A DNA stretch of 64,000 bases, taken from contig WQXU01000008.1 of the NCBI GenBank assembly GCA_009781635.1, forward strand, positions 45,411 through 109,410. Direction: 5' to 3'. The first letter of the stretch is position 1; each line of letters starts with the position of its first letter. Below, piece by piece: positions 30,734 to 39,205 of the stretch. Both the position numbers and the translations under genes were made by a program. The notes beneath the pieces are model-generated. The model had not been told where the DNA came from, did not search any database, and was given only the letters and a program-made list of their open reading frames with translations. Source of the stretch: Treponema sp. (GTDB taxonomy: Bacteria > Spirochaetota > Spirochaetia > Treponematales > Breznakiellaceae).

Positions 30734-32215
30734 TTATGAATTCCTTATATCACTTACTATTCCATTTCTTTCCAGTTTAATCAATCTGTGCGCATATTCC
30801 TCTGCAAGAAACATATTGTGCGTAACAAATATAATTGTATAACCTCTGCTGTGAAGATCCCCTGCGATATTCATTATTCTTAAATTACCGTTATAATCAT
30901 TTCCTGCATCAACTTCATCAAAAATAATAATTTTTGACCCCATTGCAAGAACGCATGCAATTACTGTTTTTATGCGATCCGCTCTGTTTAAAGCGTGAGG
31001 AAACGCATCCGCATCTTTTAATCCTGTAATCTCCAGCGCTTCTTCTGTGCGCTTTTTTATTTCCGTTTTGGGAAGACGCATATTTTTCAGCGCAAAAGCA
31101 ACCTCATTAAAAACAGAGTCCGTAAAAAGCTGCGTATCTGGATTTTGCATAACAAACCCTATTTCTTTTGAAATATCGCTGCATTCAAGATTTTTATTAT
31201 TTTTTCCGTGTATGTAAATATCACCTTTTCCGGGACGCAAAAGCCCTGTAATGTTTTTTAACAGAGTAGTTTTTCCGCATCCGTTATTTCCAATAATGGC
31301 TGTAAAATCATTTTTTGCTATTGAAAGGTTTATATTTTCAATTCCAGTGCCATTCGGGTAAAAAAATGAAAAATCTTTTATTTCTATAACAGGGTCATGG
31401 CGGTTATTGGTATTTGATTTTTCATTGTCCGTGTTAAAATCCGCAAATCCTCTATATTTATTTTTAAACTTCTTAAAAGGCATAATGCCGTTTTCTTCAA
31501 GCAGAACATTATTATCAAATATTTTTTCCGCTGAATCGCAGGCGGCAATCCGCCCGTTTTTTAATATACATACCCTGTCTGCATGTACCGCCATTTTTTC
31601 GCTTTCGTGAGCTGCCATGACAACTGTTATGTGATACTCATCCTTTAATTTTTTTATAACAGACAATACATCCTGCGCTCCCTGCGGATCAAGGCGGCAT
31701 AAGGGTTCGTCAAGAACAATTATTTTTCCTTTCATGGCAAGGGCTGCTGCAATAGACAGGCGCTGTTTTTCGCCGCCAGAAAGCGTTGCAGGCATTCTGT
31801 CTTCAAAACCGTCAAGGCCGACTGCAGAAACTGCAAATTTCACCCTTTCCTTTACCTCATCGCGCGGCAGAAGAATATTTTCAGGCCCAAATGCAACTTC
31901 ATGAAAAACTGTCGATGTAAAAGCCTGGGCATCAGGATCGTCTAAAACCATTCCCACCTTGTGCGATAATTCAGGCACGGATACATCTTTTGTATTAAGC
32001 CCGCCTGCAATAACAGATCCGGATAAACGCCCGCCGCTCAAATGCGGAATAATGCCGTTTATAAGCCTGCAAAAGGTGGTTTTTCCGGCTGTGTTTTCAC
32101 CCATTACCGCAAAAAACTCACCTTCTTTTACTGACAAATTTATGTCTTCCAGCGCATTTTTAGCGCTCTTGGGATAAGAAAAACTTACATTATTAAATAC
32201 GATGCAATCTGACAC
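30734..32215 (-). CDS. ECF transporter ATPase, two ATP-binding domains in one chain
   Basis: The 493-residue protein is a fusion of two ABC ATPase domains. Domain 1 (about 1-235) has Walker A GENTAGKTT, signature LSGGEKQR and Walker B IIVLDEP. Domain 2 (about 275-490) has Walker A GNNGCGKTT and Walker B IIIFDEVD, but the signature LSGGQ is replaced by LNRAD. One of the two ATP sites is therefore probably non-canonical. It powers uptake by the EcfT and S components encoded beside it. The fused form is one of two common arrangements. Confidence 0.9.
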   Translation of the reverse strand: MSDCIVFNNVSFSYPKSAKNALEDINLSVKEGEFFAVMGENTAGKTTFCRLINGIIPHLSGGRLSGSVIAGGLNTKDVSVPELSHKVGMVLDDPDAQAFTSTVFHEVAFGPENILLPRDEVKERVKFAVSAVGLDGFEDRMPATLSGGEKQRLSIAAALAMKGKIIVLDEPLCRLDPQGAQDVLSVIKKLKDEYHITVVMAAHESEKMAVHADRVCILKNGRIAACDSAEKIFDNNVLLEENGIMPFKKFKNKYRGFADFNTDNEKSNTNNRHDPVIEIKDFSFFYPNGTGIENINLSIAKNDFTAIIGNNGCGKTTLLKNITGLLRPGKGDIYIHGKNNKNLECSDISKEIGFVMQNPDTQLFTDSVFNEVAFALKNMRLPKTEIKKRTEEALEITGLKDADAFPHALNRADRIKTVIACVLAMGSKIIIFDEVDAGNDYNGNLRIMNIAGDLHSRGYTIIFVTHNMFLAEEYAHRLIKLERNGIVSDIRNS

Positions 32216-32224
32216 AGGTTTTCC

Positions 32225-32962
32225 CTAGTAATAATTAATAAGCAGAATACAGGCAATATAAACAAGACAAACAGAAATAAACCAGAAATCATGTCTTTTT
32301 AATTTTGGTTTATAAGTCCATGTTCTTGTTTTATAAATGCCGAAAGCGCGTGAGTCCATGGCAACAGAAGAGACATGCGCTTTTCGCATTGCGCCTAACA
32401 TCAGGGGAATTAAGAGGCTTTTGTAAGCCATAATCCCCCTTGCCCGCATGCCTCGTAACTTCTGCGCATCCCTTATAACAAGAGCTTCATCCCTGAAAAA
32501 GGGTATAAGGTTGAATGAAGACGTTATGATAAAGGAAATCCGGTAATTAAAACCAAGAGCGCACAGCCCTGCGGCAATTTCCTGGGGAGGAGTTGATTCT
32601 GTAAAAACCGAAAGTAAAAGCATGAGAGTAAAAAGCCGGCAGGCAATTACAAGGCCAAGAAGCAGGCCTTCCTGTTTTAAAAAGGAAATACCGTTAAGCT
32701 TCACTATGTAGGAATCGCCGGGACCGAAAAAAAACTGTACCAAAATTATTATTGCCGCTAACAATGTAAGATTTTTAAGTGATTTCAACTTAAATCGATT
32801 CTGCTCCGCTGCAAATTTAAATTTTCCTGACAGGCGTATAATAATAAATGATATCAGCAAACAGACAGCAACAGGAAGAGTGTCAACTAAAAAAATGAGA
32901 ATTGTAAGCAGCAAAACAAAAAGCAATTTAATTCTTGCATCCAGCATATAAAAAACGGACAT
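32225..32962 (-). CDS. ecfT: ECF transporter transmembrane (T) component
   Basis: EcfT couples the ATPases to the S component. The 245-residue protein has about five to six helices. Its cytoplasmic coupling region shows RGMRARG and SSVAMDSRAFG, the paired Ala-Arg-Gly motifs of the family. It is the first gene of the leftward ECF operon (T, fused ATPase, S, amidohydrolase), divergent from the zinc-ribbon gene. An AAGG site precedes its ATG. Confidence 0.88.
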   Translation of the reverse strand: MSVFYMLDARIKLLFVLLLTILIFLVDTLPVAVCLLISFIIIRLSGKFKFAAEQNRFKLKSLKNLTLLAAIIILVQFFFGPGDSYIVKLNGISFLKQEGLLLGLVIACRLFTLMLLLSVFTESTPPQEIAAGLCALGFNYRISFIITSSFNLIPFFRDEALVIRDAQKLRGMRARGIMAYKSLLIPLMLGAMRKAHVSSVAMDSRAFGIYKTRTWTYKPKLKRHDFWFISVCLVYIACILLINYY

Positions 32963-33016
32963 TGATTACCTTAAAATATTATTACTATTAATACTATATA
33001 CAAAAAAAATAAAATA

Positions 33017-33025
33017 TGCTATACT
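33017..33025 (+). promoter_or_regulatory. Extended -10 promoter of zinc-ribbon gene
   Basis: TGCTATACT is an extended -10 element (TG, one base, then TATACT at 33020-33025). No good -35 is needed or seen. Transcription would start near 33032, followed by AAGGAG at 33045-33050 and ATG at 33057. Confidence 0.5.
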
Positions 33026-33056
33026 ATATGTTATATTAAACAAAAAGGAGAAGTTA

Positions 33057-33392
33057 ATGACCGATGCAAAGACACGTTTAGCAAACAGAGAACGTCAAAG
33101 AAAGTACCGCGAAGCGCACAGAGACGAAATTAACGAGCAGCGTAAAGAAAGGTACAACGCTCGCATTGCAAAGGGTAAGTGTCCCAGATGCGGAGGAAAA
33201 GTAAAAAAAGGGTATACTCTTTGCACTGATTGCTGTGAGTATCAGGCTAACCTGAACCGGAAGTATGCCAGACAAAGAAAGAAAGAAACAGCAAAATCTT
33301 CACCAGTAAAGAAAACCGCTAAAAAACAGGCTTCTAAAAAACCAGCCGCTAAAAAAACAACGGCAAAACCCAAGGGTAAAGCCAAAAAATAA
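33057..33392 (+). CDS. Small zinc-ribbon protein with lysine-rich, histone H1-like tail
   Basis: The 111-residue basic protein has three parts: a charged helical N-terminus rich in Arg, a zinc ribbon with CPRC (42-45) and CTDC (56-59), and a tail of about 38 residues made almost only of Lys, Ala, Pro, Thr and Ser (KKTAKKQ, KKPAAKK). The tail looks like histone H1 C-termini and binds DNA or RNA by charge. It resembles no enzyme. It has its own promoter and terminator, so it is a monocistronic, probably well-expressed gene. A nucleoid or nucleic-acid role is inferred. Confidence 0.72.
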   Translation: MTDAKTRLANRERQRKYREAHRDEINEQRKERYNARIAKGKCPRCGGKVKKGYTLCTDCCEYQANLNRKYARQRKKETAKSSPVKKTAKKQASKKPAAKKTTAKPKGKAKK

Positions 33393-33425
33393 TAAATTTT
33401 CATTAACACCCTGACATATTAAAAG

Positions 33426-33450
33426 CCATGCATTAAGCATGGTTTTTTTT
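33426..33450 (+). terminator. Terminator of the zinc-ribbon gene
   Basis: CCATGC (33426-33431) and GCATGG (33437-33442) form a 6-bp stem with a 5-base loop followed directly by eight T residues. It lies 34 bases after the gene stop. Confidence 0.8.
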
Positions 33451-33496
33451 ACACTTTATAGTTTAATGTAAATATATATATAATCAGATAATAATT

Positions 33497-34771
33497 TTAT
33501 TCACTTATATCATGAGAAAACGGCAGTTCATTTTGCGGTTCTACTGATATTTTTGAAATAAGGCGGTTAATAATTCTTACATTATCCAAAAGATTTGAAA
33601 CAGACTGATTTTGATGAAGACGCGATATGACATGGGCAAAAAGCTTTGAAATATTTACATTAACGTACCATTCGCGCTTTACAACCTCTTCCTGATAAAC
33701 TGCATTGGTTCCTATAATTCTGTAAAATAATCCTTCTTTATATGCTTCATCAAAATGAGAAATAGCGCTGCCGGAAAAAAGAGGCAGACTTATGGAACAG
33801 ATAATTCTGCGCGCGCCGTTTTCCTTAAGAAGCCTCATTCCCTTTATTAATGTACTGCCAGTTCCCAATATGTCATCCGCCATAAAAACTGTCTTGTCTT
33901 TAACACAGCCCAAGAGGCGTATCTGCGATATGTTTGAATTAGACGCATCTTTTACAGGTTTTGAATAATCTCTTTCTTTATACAGAAGCGCTAAAGGTTT
34001 TTTCAGCGCAGATGCGTAAAATTTATTTCTGTCAACTGCGCCGGTATCGGGGGACACTACAACAAAATCATCGTTTAAAATACCGTCCATATTGGTCAGC
34101 ATCTGAATTATCTGATAACTTGCATGAAGGTTTTCAAGACGCATCTTGTTAAATGCGTTCATTATGTCCCTTGAATGAATATCAAGTGTTATAATGTGAT
34201 TTACACCCAGGCTTTCAAATATTTTTCCAATGCGGCTTGCAGAAAGCCCTTCTCTTCCCTTCGCCTTGTGCTGGCGCGAATAGGGATAGTTTGGTATTAC
34301 AAGAGTAATCCGCTCTGCTCCGGCCTGCCGCGCGGCGTCAACCGTGACAAATATGGTCATAAGATGATCATTTGTAGAAAGATTATTGACAACACCGCTT
34401 GAAAATTTTACAGGGTAGCGGTTCTCAACATCCTGAAAAATGTATACGTCTTTTCCGCGGATTGATTCTTCTATCTCCGATTTTATTTCACCATTGGGAA
34501 ACAGCGTAAATTTTACAGGAACCTTAAAAGGGCCGTTATTTCTGTCATTTCCGCTTTGGGAAGCCAGGCCCTGCGCGACGATTTTATTTATAAGATCGAT
34601 TTGATGATCTGCCTGTTCTGCGCTTATATTATAACGCTTGGAAATATCTTCTACTGTTTGCTTGCGGCTATGACGGTATTTATTACGAAGATGCCCAATC
34701 ACTTCATCAGCGAATACTTCCCCGCCGGGGCAGGCAATTACAGCTAAATTCGCAGGGTTAAGATACTTCAT
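33497..34771 (-). CDS. prs: Ribose-phosphate pyrophosphokinase family protein (long form)
   Basis: The enzyme family makes PRPP from ribose 5-phosphate and ATP. The protein has 424 residues against ~315 for standard Prs. The extra length is mainly an N-terminal region of ~80 residues with a helix-turn-helix-like segment (VEDISKRYNISAEQA). The catalytic parts are present: YPYSRQHK at 162-169, LDIHS near 196-200, and the PRPP loop DDILGTGST at 299-307. It may be the cell's only Prs or a diverged paralogue; the window cannot tell. Confidence 0.85.
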   Translation of the reverse strand: MKYLNPANLAVIACPGGEVFADEVIGHLRNKYRHSRKQTVEDISKRYNISAEQADHQIDLINKIVAQGLASQSGNDRNNGPFKVPVKFTLFPNGEIKSEIEESIRGKDVYIFQDVENRYPVKFSSGVVNNLSTNDHLMTIFVTVDAARQAGAERITLVIPNYPYSRQHKAKGREGLSASRIGKIFESLGVNHIITLDIHSRDIMNAFNKMRLENLHASYQIIQMLTNMDGILNDDFVVVSPDTGAVDRNKFYASALKKPLALLYKERDYSKPVKDASNSNISQIRLLGCVKDKTVFMADDILGTGSTLIKGMRLLKENGARRIICSISLPLFSGSAISHFDEAYKEGLFYRIIGTNAVYQEEVVKREWYVNVNISKLFAHVISRLHQNQSVSNLLDNVRIINRLISKISVEPQNELPFSHDISE

Positions 34772-34840
34772 GATATATACATGTATTAATATAAAAAAGA
34801 AAAAAAATCAAGATGTCCGTACGTCCGAAGAAATTTCATT

Positions 34841-36343
34841 TTAATCTTTTGCCCAGCAAAGACTGCGGTCTACGGCTTTATGCCATCCTGTAACAAGTTT
34901 GTCACGCTTTTCACTGTCCATCTGCGGTTCAAAAACTATATCACATTTCCAGCGGCTTTTTACTTCATCAATATCTTTCCAGAAACCAACGGTAATTCCC
35001 GCAAGAGCTGCTGCGCCAAGAGCAGTTGTCTCTCTTACAACAGGGCGGATAATTGAAGAGCGGCAGACATCAGCCTGGAACTGCATAAGAAATCTGTCCC
35101 TGCTCGCTCCGCCGTCAACCTTCAATCCTTTCATTGAAACTCCAAAGCCGCTGCCGGAAAGATCGCTTTCCATCGCCTTTAAAAGATCCATCACCTGATA
35201 TGCGATTGATTCCTGCGCCGCCCTTATAATATGCTCGCGTTTTGTGCCTCGTGTAATTCCAATCATGCAGCCTCTTGCATACATATCCCAATACGGCGCG
35301 CCAAGTCCTGTAAATGCCGGCACAAGATAAACGCCGCCTGTATCCGTAACTTTGCATGAAAAATATTCACTGTCTGCGCTGTCTGTAATTATTCTAATTT
35401 CATCCCGCAGCCATTGAATGACAGCTCCGCCTGTAAAAACCGAACCTTCAAGAGCATACTGCACATCCTTTGTAAATCCGGCGGCAATTGTCGTTAAAAG
35501 CCCGTTACCGCTCTTTGCTGCATTTTTGCCGGTGTTCATTAAAAGATAACATCCGGTGCCGTAAGTGCACTTTGCATCGCCCGTTTCAAAACAGCACTGG
35601 CCGAAAAGCGCAGCCTGCTGATCCCCTGCATTCCCTGCAATAGGAACTTCTTCGCCGTTAATATTGACAGAAGCAAATACAGCGCCTGAAGGTTTTACTT
35701 CCGGCAGCATGACGCGCGGAATATCAAGCTCGTTAAGAAGCCTTTCATCCCAGTCAAGTTTGTGAATGTCAAATATCATTGTGCGGCTTGCGTTTGTATA
35801 ATCTGTTGCGTGAACTTTTCCGTTTGACAGCTTCCAGATAAGCCATGTGTCTACTGTGCCGAAAAGCAGTTCGCCGTTTTTCGCACGGGAACGCGCGCCC
35901 TCTACATTATCAAGAATCCATTTTATTTTTGTTCCGGAAAAATATGCATCCGGTATAAGCCCTGTAGTTTTTGTTATATAATCTCCAAGATCGCGTTTTA
36001 TTAAATCATCAACAATAGAAGAAGTTCTGCGGCATTGCCACACTATCGCATTATAGACAGGCAGTCCTGTATTTTTATCCCAGACTATTGCAGTCTCACG
36101 CTGATTTGTAATTCCAATAGCGGCAATATCCTGCGGCCTTATTTTATTTCTTGAAAGAAGGTCTGTCATTACAGAGTATTGCGTGGAAAATATTTTCATT
36201 GGATCATGTTCTACCCACGCCTCTTTGGGATAAATCTGCGCAAACTCCTGCTGCTCCATTGCGATAATGCTTTGCTCATGATCAAAAAGAATGGCGCGCG
36301 AACTTGTCGTCCCCTGATCCAGGGATAGAATATATTTGCTCAT
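34841..36343 (-). CDS. glpK: Glycerol kinase
   Basis: The enzyme phosphorylates glycerol to glycerol 3-phosphate in the cytoplasm. It has 500 residues with the FGGY ATPase layout. The N-terminal [14 protein letters not shown] is diagnostic, as are TNQRET, and the late GLGAPYWD and DGGASRD blocks. It lies 9 bases after an adenylate cyclase gene and likely shares its promoter. No glycerol facilitator or glycerol-3-phosphate dehydrogenase is seen in the window. Confidence 0.96.
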   Translation of the reverse strand: MSKYILSLDQGTTSSRAILFDHEQSIIAMEQQEFAQIYPKEAWVEHDPMKIFSTQYSVMTDLLSRNKIRPQDIAAIGITNQRETAIVWDKNTGLPVYNAIVWQCRRTSSIVDDLIKRDLGDYITKTTGLIPDAYFSGTKIKWILDNVEGARSRAKNGELLFGTVDTWLIWKLSNGKVHATDYTNASRTMIFDIHKLDWDERLLNELDIPRVMLPEVKPSGAVFASVNINGEEVPIAGNAGDQQAALFGQCCFETGDAKCTYGTGCYLLMNTGKNAAKSGNGLLTTIAAGFTKDVQYALEGSVFTGGAVIQWLRDEIRIITDSADSEYFSCKVTDTGGVYLVPAFTGLGAPYWDMYARGCMIGITRGTKREHIIRAAQESIAYQVMDLLKAMESDLSGSGFGVSMKGLKVDGGASRDRFLMQFQADVCRSSIIRPVVRETTALGAAALAGITVGFWKDIDEVKSRWKCDIVFEPQMDSEKRDKLVTGWHKAVDRSLCWAKD

Positions 36344-36352
36344 TTTATATCC

Positions 36353-38026
36353 TTATTTTGATTTCATTATTTCAACGCCGTTCCAGTTTTCCGGCGGCGG
36401 CGATGAAGCGTATTCAAGACATCTTTTTCCAAGATTCTCTGCATTAAAATCTCCCGGCAGAAGGTTTAAGACTTCCTTAAATTTGCCGGCGGCTTCTGTA
36501 AACGAGCGGTTATAATAAAGTTTCATTCCCTGATTATGCAGGGGCCACGCTCTTTGCTCGGCAGGCAAGAGAGTTTTTTTAACTGTGAAAATTCTTACGC
36601 CTCTTGTTTTTCCCTTTACAGCTACTGTATCAAGCAGCCTGTAATGAAGGCCCGATTCAGGCACAGAGCGGCGCAGCTCTTCAAAGAGATTCTCCGATAT
36701 TAAAATTTCAGAATGATATGTTTTTGTTAATCCTTCCATCCGTGATGCAAGATTAACAGCATCTCCGATTACCGTATAATCCATCTTGCGCTCGCTGCCT
36801 ATGTTGCCGACTGTTACTTCCCCGTAATTTAATCCTATGCCTATCATAAATTCGCACTTGCCGAGTTTGCGCTGGTTTTCATTGAATTGATTTACAGCAT
36901 CGAGCATTTCCAGGGCAGACAATACCGACTGCAATGCGTCATCGTCATGTTTTTCCGGAGCGCCCCAAAAGGCCATGATTGCATCGCCGATATATTTATC
37001 TACTATTCCTTTTCTGTTGTAAATAATATCCACCTGCCCCGAAAAATAACGGTTAAGAGAGCTAACCAAATCATCAGGCGCCAAACCTTCAGAAATTGTA
37101 GTAAAGGAGCGGATATCTGAAAAAAGAATTGAAAGTTTGCGGTTATCCCCGACAAGCATTTTTTCCGGGGATGCAAAGAATCTTTCGATAACATCATTTG
37201 GAACATACTTCTGGAAAATGTGACGGATGCGTTCCTCTTTCTTTCCGGCAAGGACAGCGTTAAACGCATAACGCTTGATTTGCAGGTAGGCCTTGTCAAG
37301 CTCCTCTGTCATCCTGTTGAATGTTGCCGCAAGAATGCCGGTTTCATCGCTGTATTCAACTTCCACCCTGGATGAAAGATCTGCAGTGTCAATTATTTTT
37401 TCCATTGCCATGACAATTTTTCTAAGCGGATTTGCAAGATGGCGGGTTATAAATATAAGAAGAATAACAGCAAGGATAAGGGCGGCGCAAAGCGAAATAG
37501 CAGTAATGACTGTTATATTGTTTGCATCTTTAAAAAACACCTTCTCTTTTTCGCTTATTAATATGTGCCAGTTAAAGGGCGTAAAATAGAAGGATTGAAA
37601 AATCCTTTTTTCGCCGCCAATAACAGCGCTTTGAAGCCCCTGGTTTTCCTCACCGAGAATCCTCATAAGAGGGGCTTTTTCATCAGGCAGCAATCCGGGC
37701 TGCGATGTAAACATTGAAATATTCCCGTCCTTATCTACGGCAAATATTATTTCTGTATCGCTTAAAAGAATGCTGCGGCTGTACTGCTCAACAGCTTTTT
37801 TTGCCGCATCAACCATTTCCCTTCTTCCCGCAAAGCCGTTTTCTATTAAAAGCGACCATTGACGGTCTGCAAATTTTTCAAGTTCTCCCAGTTTAAAACC
37901 CAGAAGCTGCCGGGCAAGGCGCGTAGTTCCGTTTATTGCCTGAAAATACGAAGAAGCCTGAGCCAGAACCAGCGGGACAATAATCAACGGCAGGATTACA
38001 AGGAGCATTTTTAAACGAATTTTCAT
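36353..38026 (-). CDS. Membrane-bound class III adenylate cyclase
   Basis: The frame opens at 38065, but ATG 38026 follows GGAG at the right distance and starts the membrane helix KIRLKMLLVIL, so I take that start (557 residues). Layout: helix about 5-22, a Cache-like periplasmic sensor, a second helix near 175-195, HAMP linker, then the cyclase domain (about 290-470) with FSDIRSFTT and the Lys/Thr pair in DKYIGD and YTVIGD, which favours ATP. A short C-terminal part resembles a TPR. It precedes glpK by 9 bases, an odd pairing that may link cAMP to glycerol use. Confidence 0.9.
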   Translation of the reverse strand: MKIRLKMLLVILPLIIVPLVLAQASSYFQAINGTTRLARQLLGFKLGELEKFADRQWSLLIENGFAGRREMVDAAKKAVEQYSRSILLSDTEIIFAVDKDGNISMFTSQPGLLPDEKAPLMRILGEENQGLQSAVIGGEKRIFQSFYFTPFNWHILISEKEKVFFKDANNITVITAISLCAALILAVILLIFITRHLANPLRKIVMAMEKIIDTADLSSRVEVEYSDETGILAATFNRMTEELDKAYLQIKRYAFNAVLAGKKEERIRHIFQKYVPNDVIERFFASPEKMLVGDNRKLSILFSDIRSFTTISEGLAPDDLVSSLNRYFSGQVDIIYNRKGIVDKYIGDAIMAFWGAPEKHDDDALQSVLSALEMLDAVNQFNENQRKLGKCEFMIGIGLNYGEVTVGNIGSERKMDYTVIGDAVNLASRMEGLTKTYHSEILISENLFEELRRSVPESGLHYRLLDTVAVKGKTRGVRIFTVKKTLLPAEQRAWPLHNQGMKLYYNRSFTEAAGKFKEVLNLLPGDFNAENLGKRCLEYASSPPPENWNGVEIMKSK

Positions 38027-38098
38027 CTTAACTCCAATAAAGTGCAGTTGTTCAGCTGCGATCAAAATCGAACATAAAACGCAGTTTCATGATTTTAA

Positions 38099-38127
38099 AT
38101 TGTAAAAAAAAATACGGAAAATCTCAA
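38099..38127 (-). promoter_or_regulatory. Promoter of cyclase-glpK operon with A9/T9 spacer
   Basis: On the reverse strand TTGAGA (38127-38122) and TACAAT (38104-38099) are 17 bases apart. The spacer contains a run of nine identical bases next to the -10 box. Transcription would start near 38092, giving a leader of about 66 bases before ATG 38026. Confidence 0.55.
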
Positions 38128-38158
38128 GTGCTCCGCTGAATTCTCCGATATCAAGAGT

Positions 38159-38365
38159 ATGAAACGTTACAGTATCAGGTGTTTACCGGGGAATACAGAG
38201 TACATTGATATTTTACAAGAGATGGAAAACGAATATGTGGTTCGTTTTACACGCTGCAACAACGGCAGTACAAAAACAACAGAAGAAACCATTACAAGGC
38301 ATCTTTTTAATATCTGCGTACAAACCGGTTACCTCAACCCAATGACAGATAATTCTGTCGCCTAA
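38159..38365 (+). CDS. Small hypothetical protein
   Basis: The reading frame is 68 residues with no signal peptide or membrane helix. I do not recognise it. It has mixed charge and three Cys residues (9, 33, 52) with no metal pattern. No ribosome site is evident. It lies 32 bases before the methyltransferase gene on the same strand. It could be a real small gene or chance. Confidence 0.4.
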   Translation: MKRYSIRCLPGNTEYIDILQEMENEYVVRFTRCNNGSTKTTEETITRHLFNICVQTGYLNPMTDNSVA

Positions 38366-38397
38366 TCGCATTTTTTTGCAGGCGGGCGGCTGCATTC

Positions 38398-39198
38398 ATG
38401 CCAAAAAATAAGAACGCGCAGTGGTTCGAGGATGTCGAATTTTGGGAGCATTTTGCTCCCATTATGTTTGATGACGCCCACTGGGCAGAAGTTCCCGCAG
38501 TAGCCAACGGCATTACATCATTTTCACAGTTTAATATTTACGGTCAGACTCAGGGCAAAGACTGGAAGGAACCTCTTACATCTGCGCCTAAAATCCTGGA
38601 TCTTTGCTGCGGGCCCGGCAGAATAAGCGCAGAACTTGCGCGGACCGGTTTTTCCGTGACCGGGGTTGATATAACAGAAAGTTTTTTAAAAGCGGCAAGG
38701 GAAGATGCCGAGTATGAAAAACTCGATATAGAATATATACAGTCTGATGCAAGAGAATTTGTGCGCAGCGATTATTTTGATACAATTGTAAATCTGTATA
38801 TTTCCTTTGGATATTTTGCAGATCAGAATAATGATTTAAAAGTTTTACGCAATGTTTACAAATCCCTGAAAAAAAACGGTACGTTCATAATAGAAACTCT
38901 TGGCAAGGAAATTATTGCCCGTGATTTTATCGAAGCCGAATGGTTTGAACGCGCAGGCTATACAATGCTTACAGAATATGAACCTCTTGATTCCTGGACA
39001 TTCCTGAAAAACCGCTGGATATTGATAAAGGGCAGCAAAAGGCTTGAAAAAACATTTATACAAAGACTCTACTGCGCTTCACAATTAAGGGCGCTTATAC
39101 TGGAAGCAGGTTTTGAAAAAACGGAAATTTACGGTGACTGGGATGAAAGTCCCTATGATCAACACGCAAATAAACTGATTATAGTCTGCAGAAAATAA
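38398..39198 (+). CDS. Class I SAM-dependent methyltransferase
   Basis: This 266-residue cytoplasmic protein uses S-adenosylmethionine to methylate an unknown target. Motif I reads ILDLCCGPGR at 66-75, and motif II has GVDITE. The following YIQSDAREF and the SFGYFAD block fit small-molecule methyltransferases. The N-terminal region of ~55 residues with many aromatic residues may cover the active site. No ribosome site is clear at the chosen ATG. The neighbours give no clue to substrate. Confidence 0.83.
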   Translation: MPKNKNAQWFEDVEFWEHFAPIMFDDAHWAEVPAVANGITSFSQFNIYGQTQGKDWKEPLTSAPKILDLCCGPGRISAELARTGFSVTGVDITESFLKAAREDAEYEKLDIEYIQSDAREFVRSDYFDTIVNLYISFGYFADQNNDLKVLRNVYKSLKKNGTFIIETLGKEIIARDFIEAEWFERAGYTMLTEYEPLDSWTFLKNRWILIKGSKRLEKTFIQRLYCASQLRALILEAGFEKTEIYGDWDESPYDQHANKLIIVCRK

Positions 39199-39205
39199 GC
39201 TCTGT

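Noticed and set aside
33057..33392. Truncated HNH endonuclease
   Set aside because: The Arg-rich start resembles such proteins, but there is no HNH motif, and the gene has its own promoter, start site and terminator.
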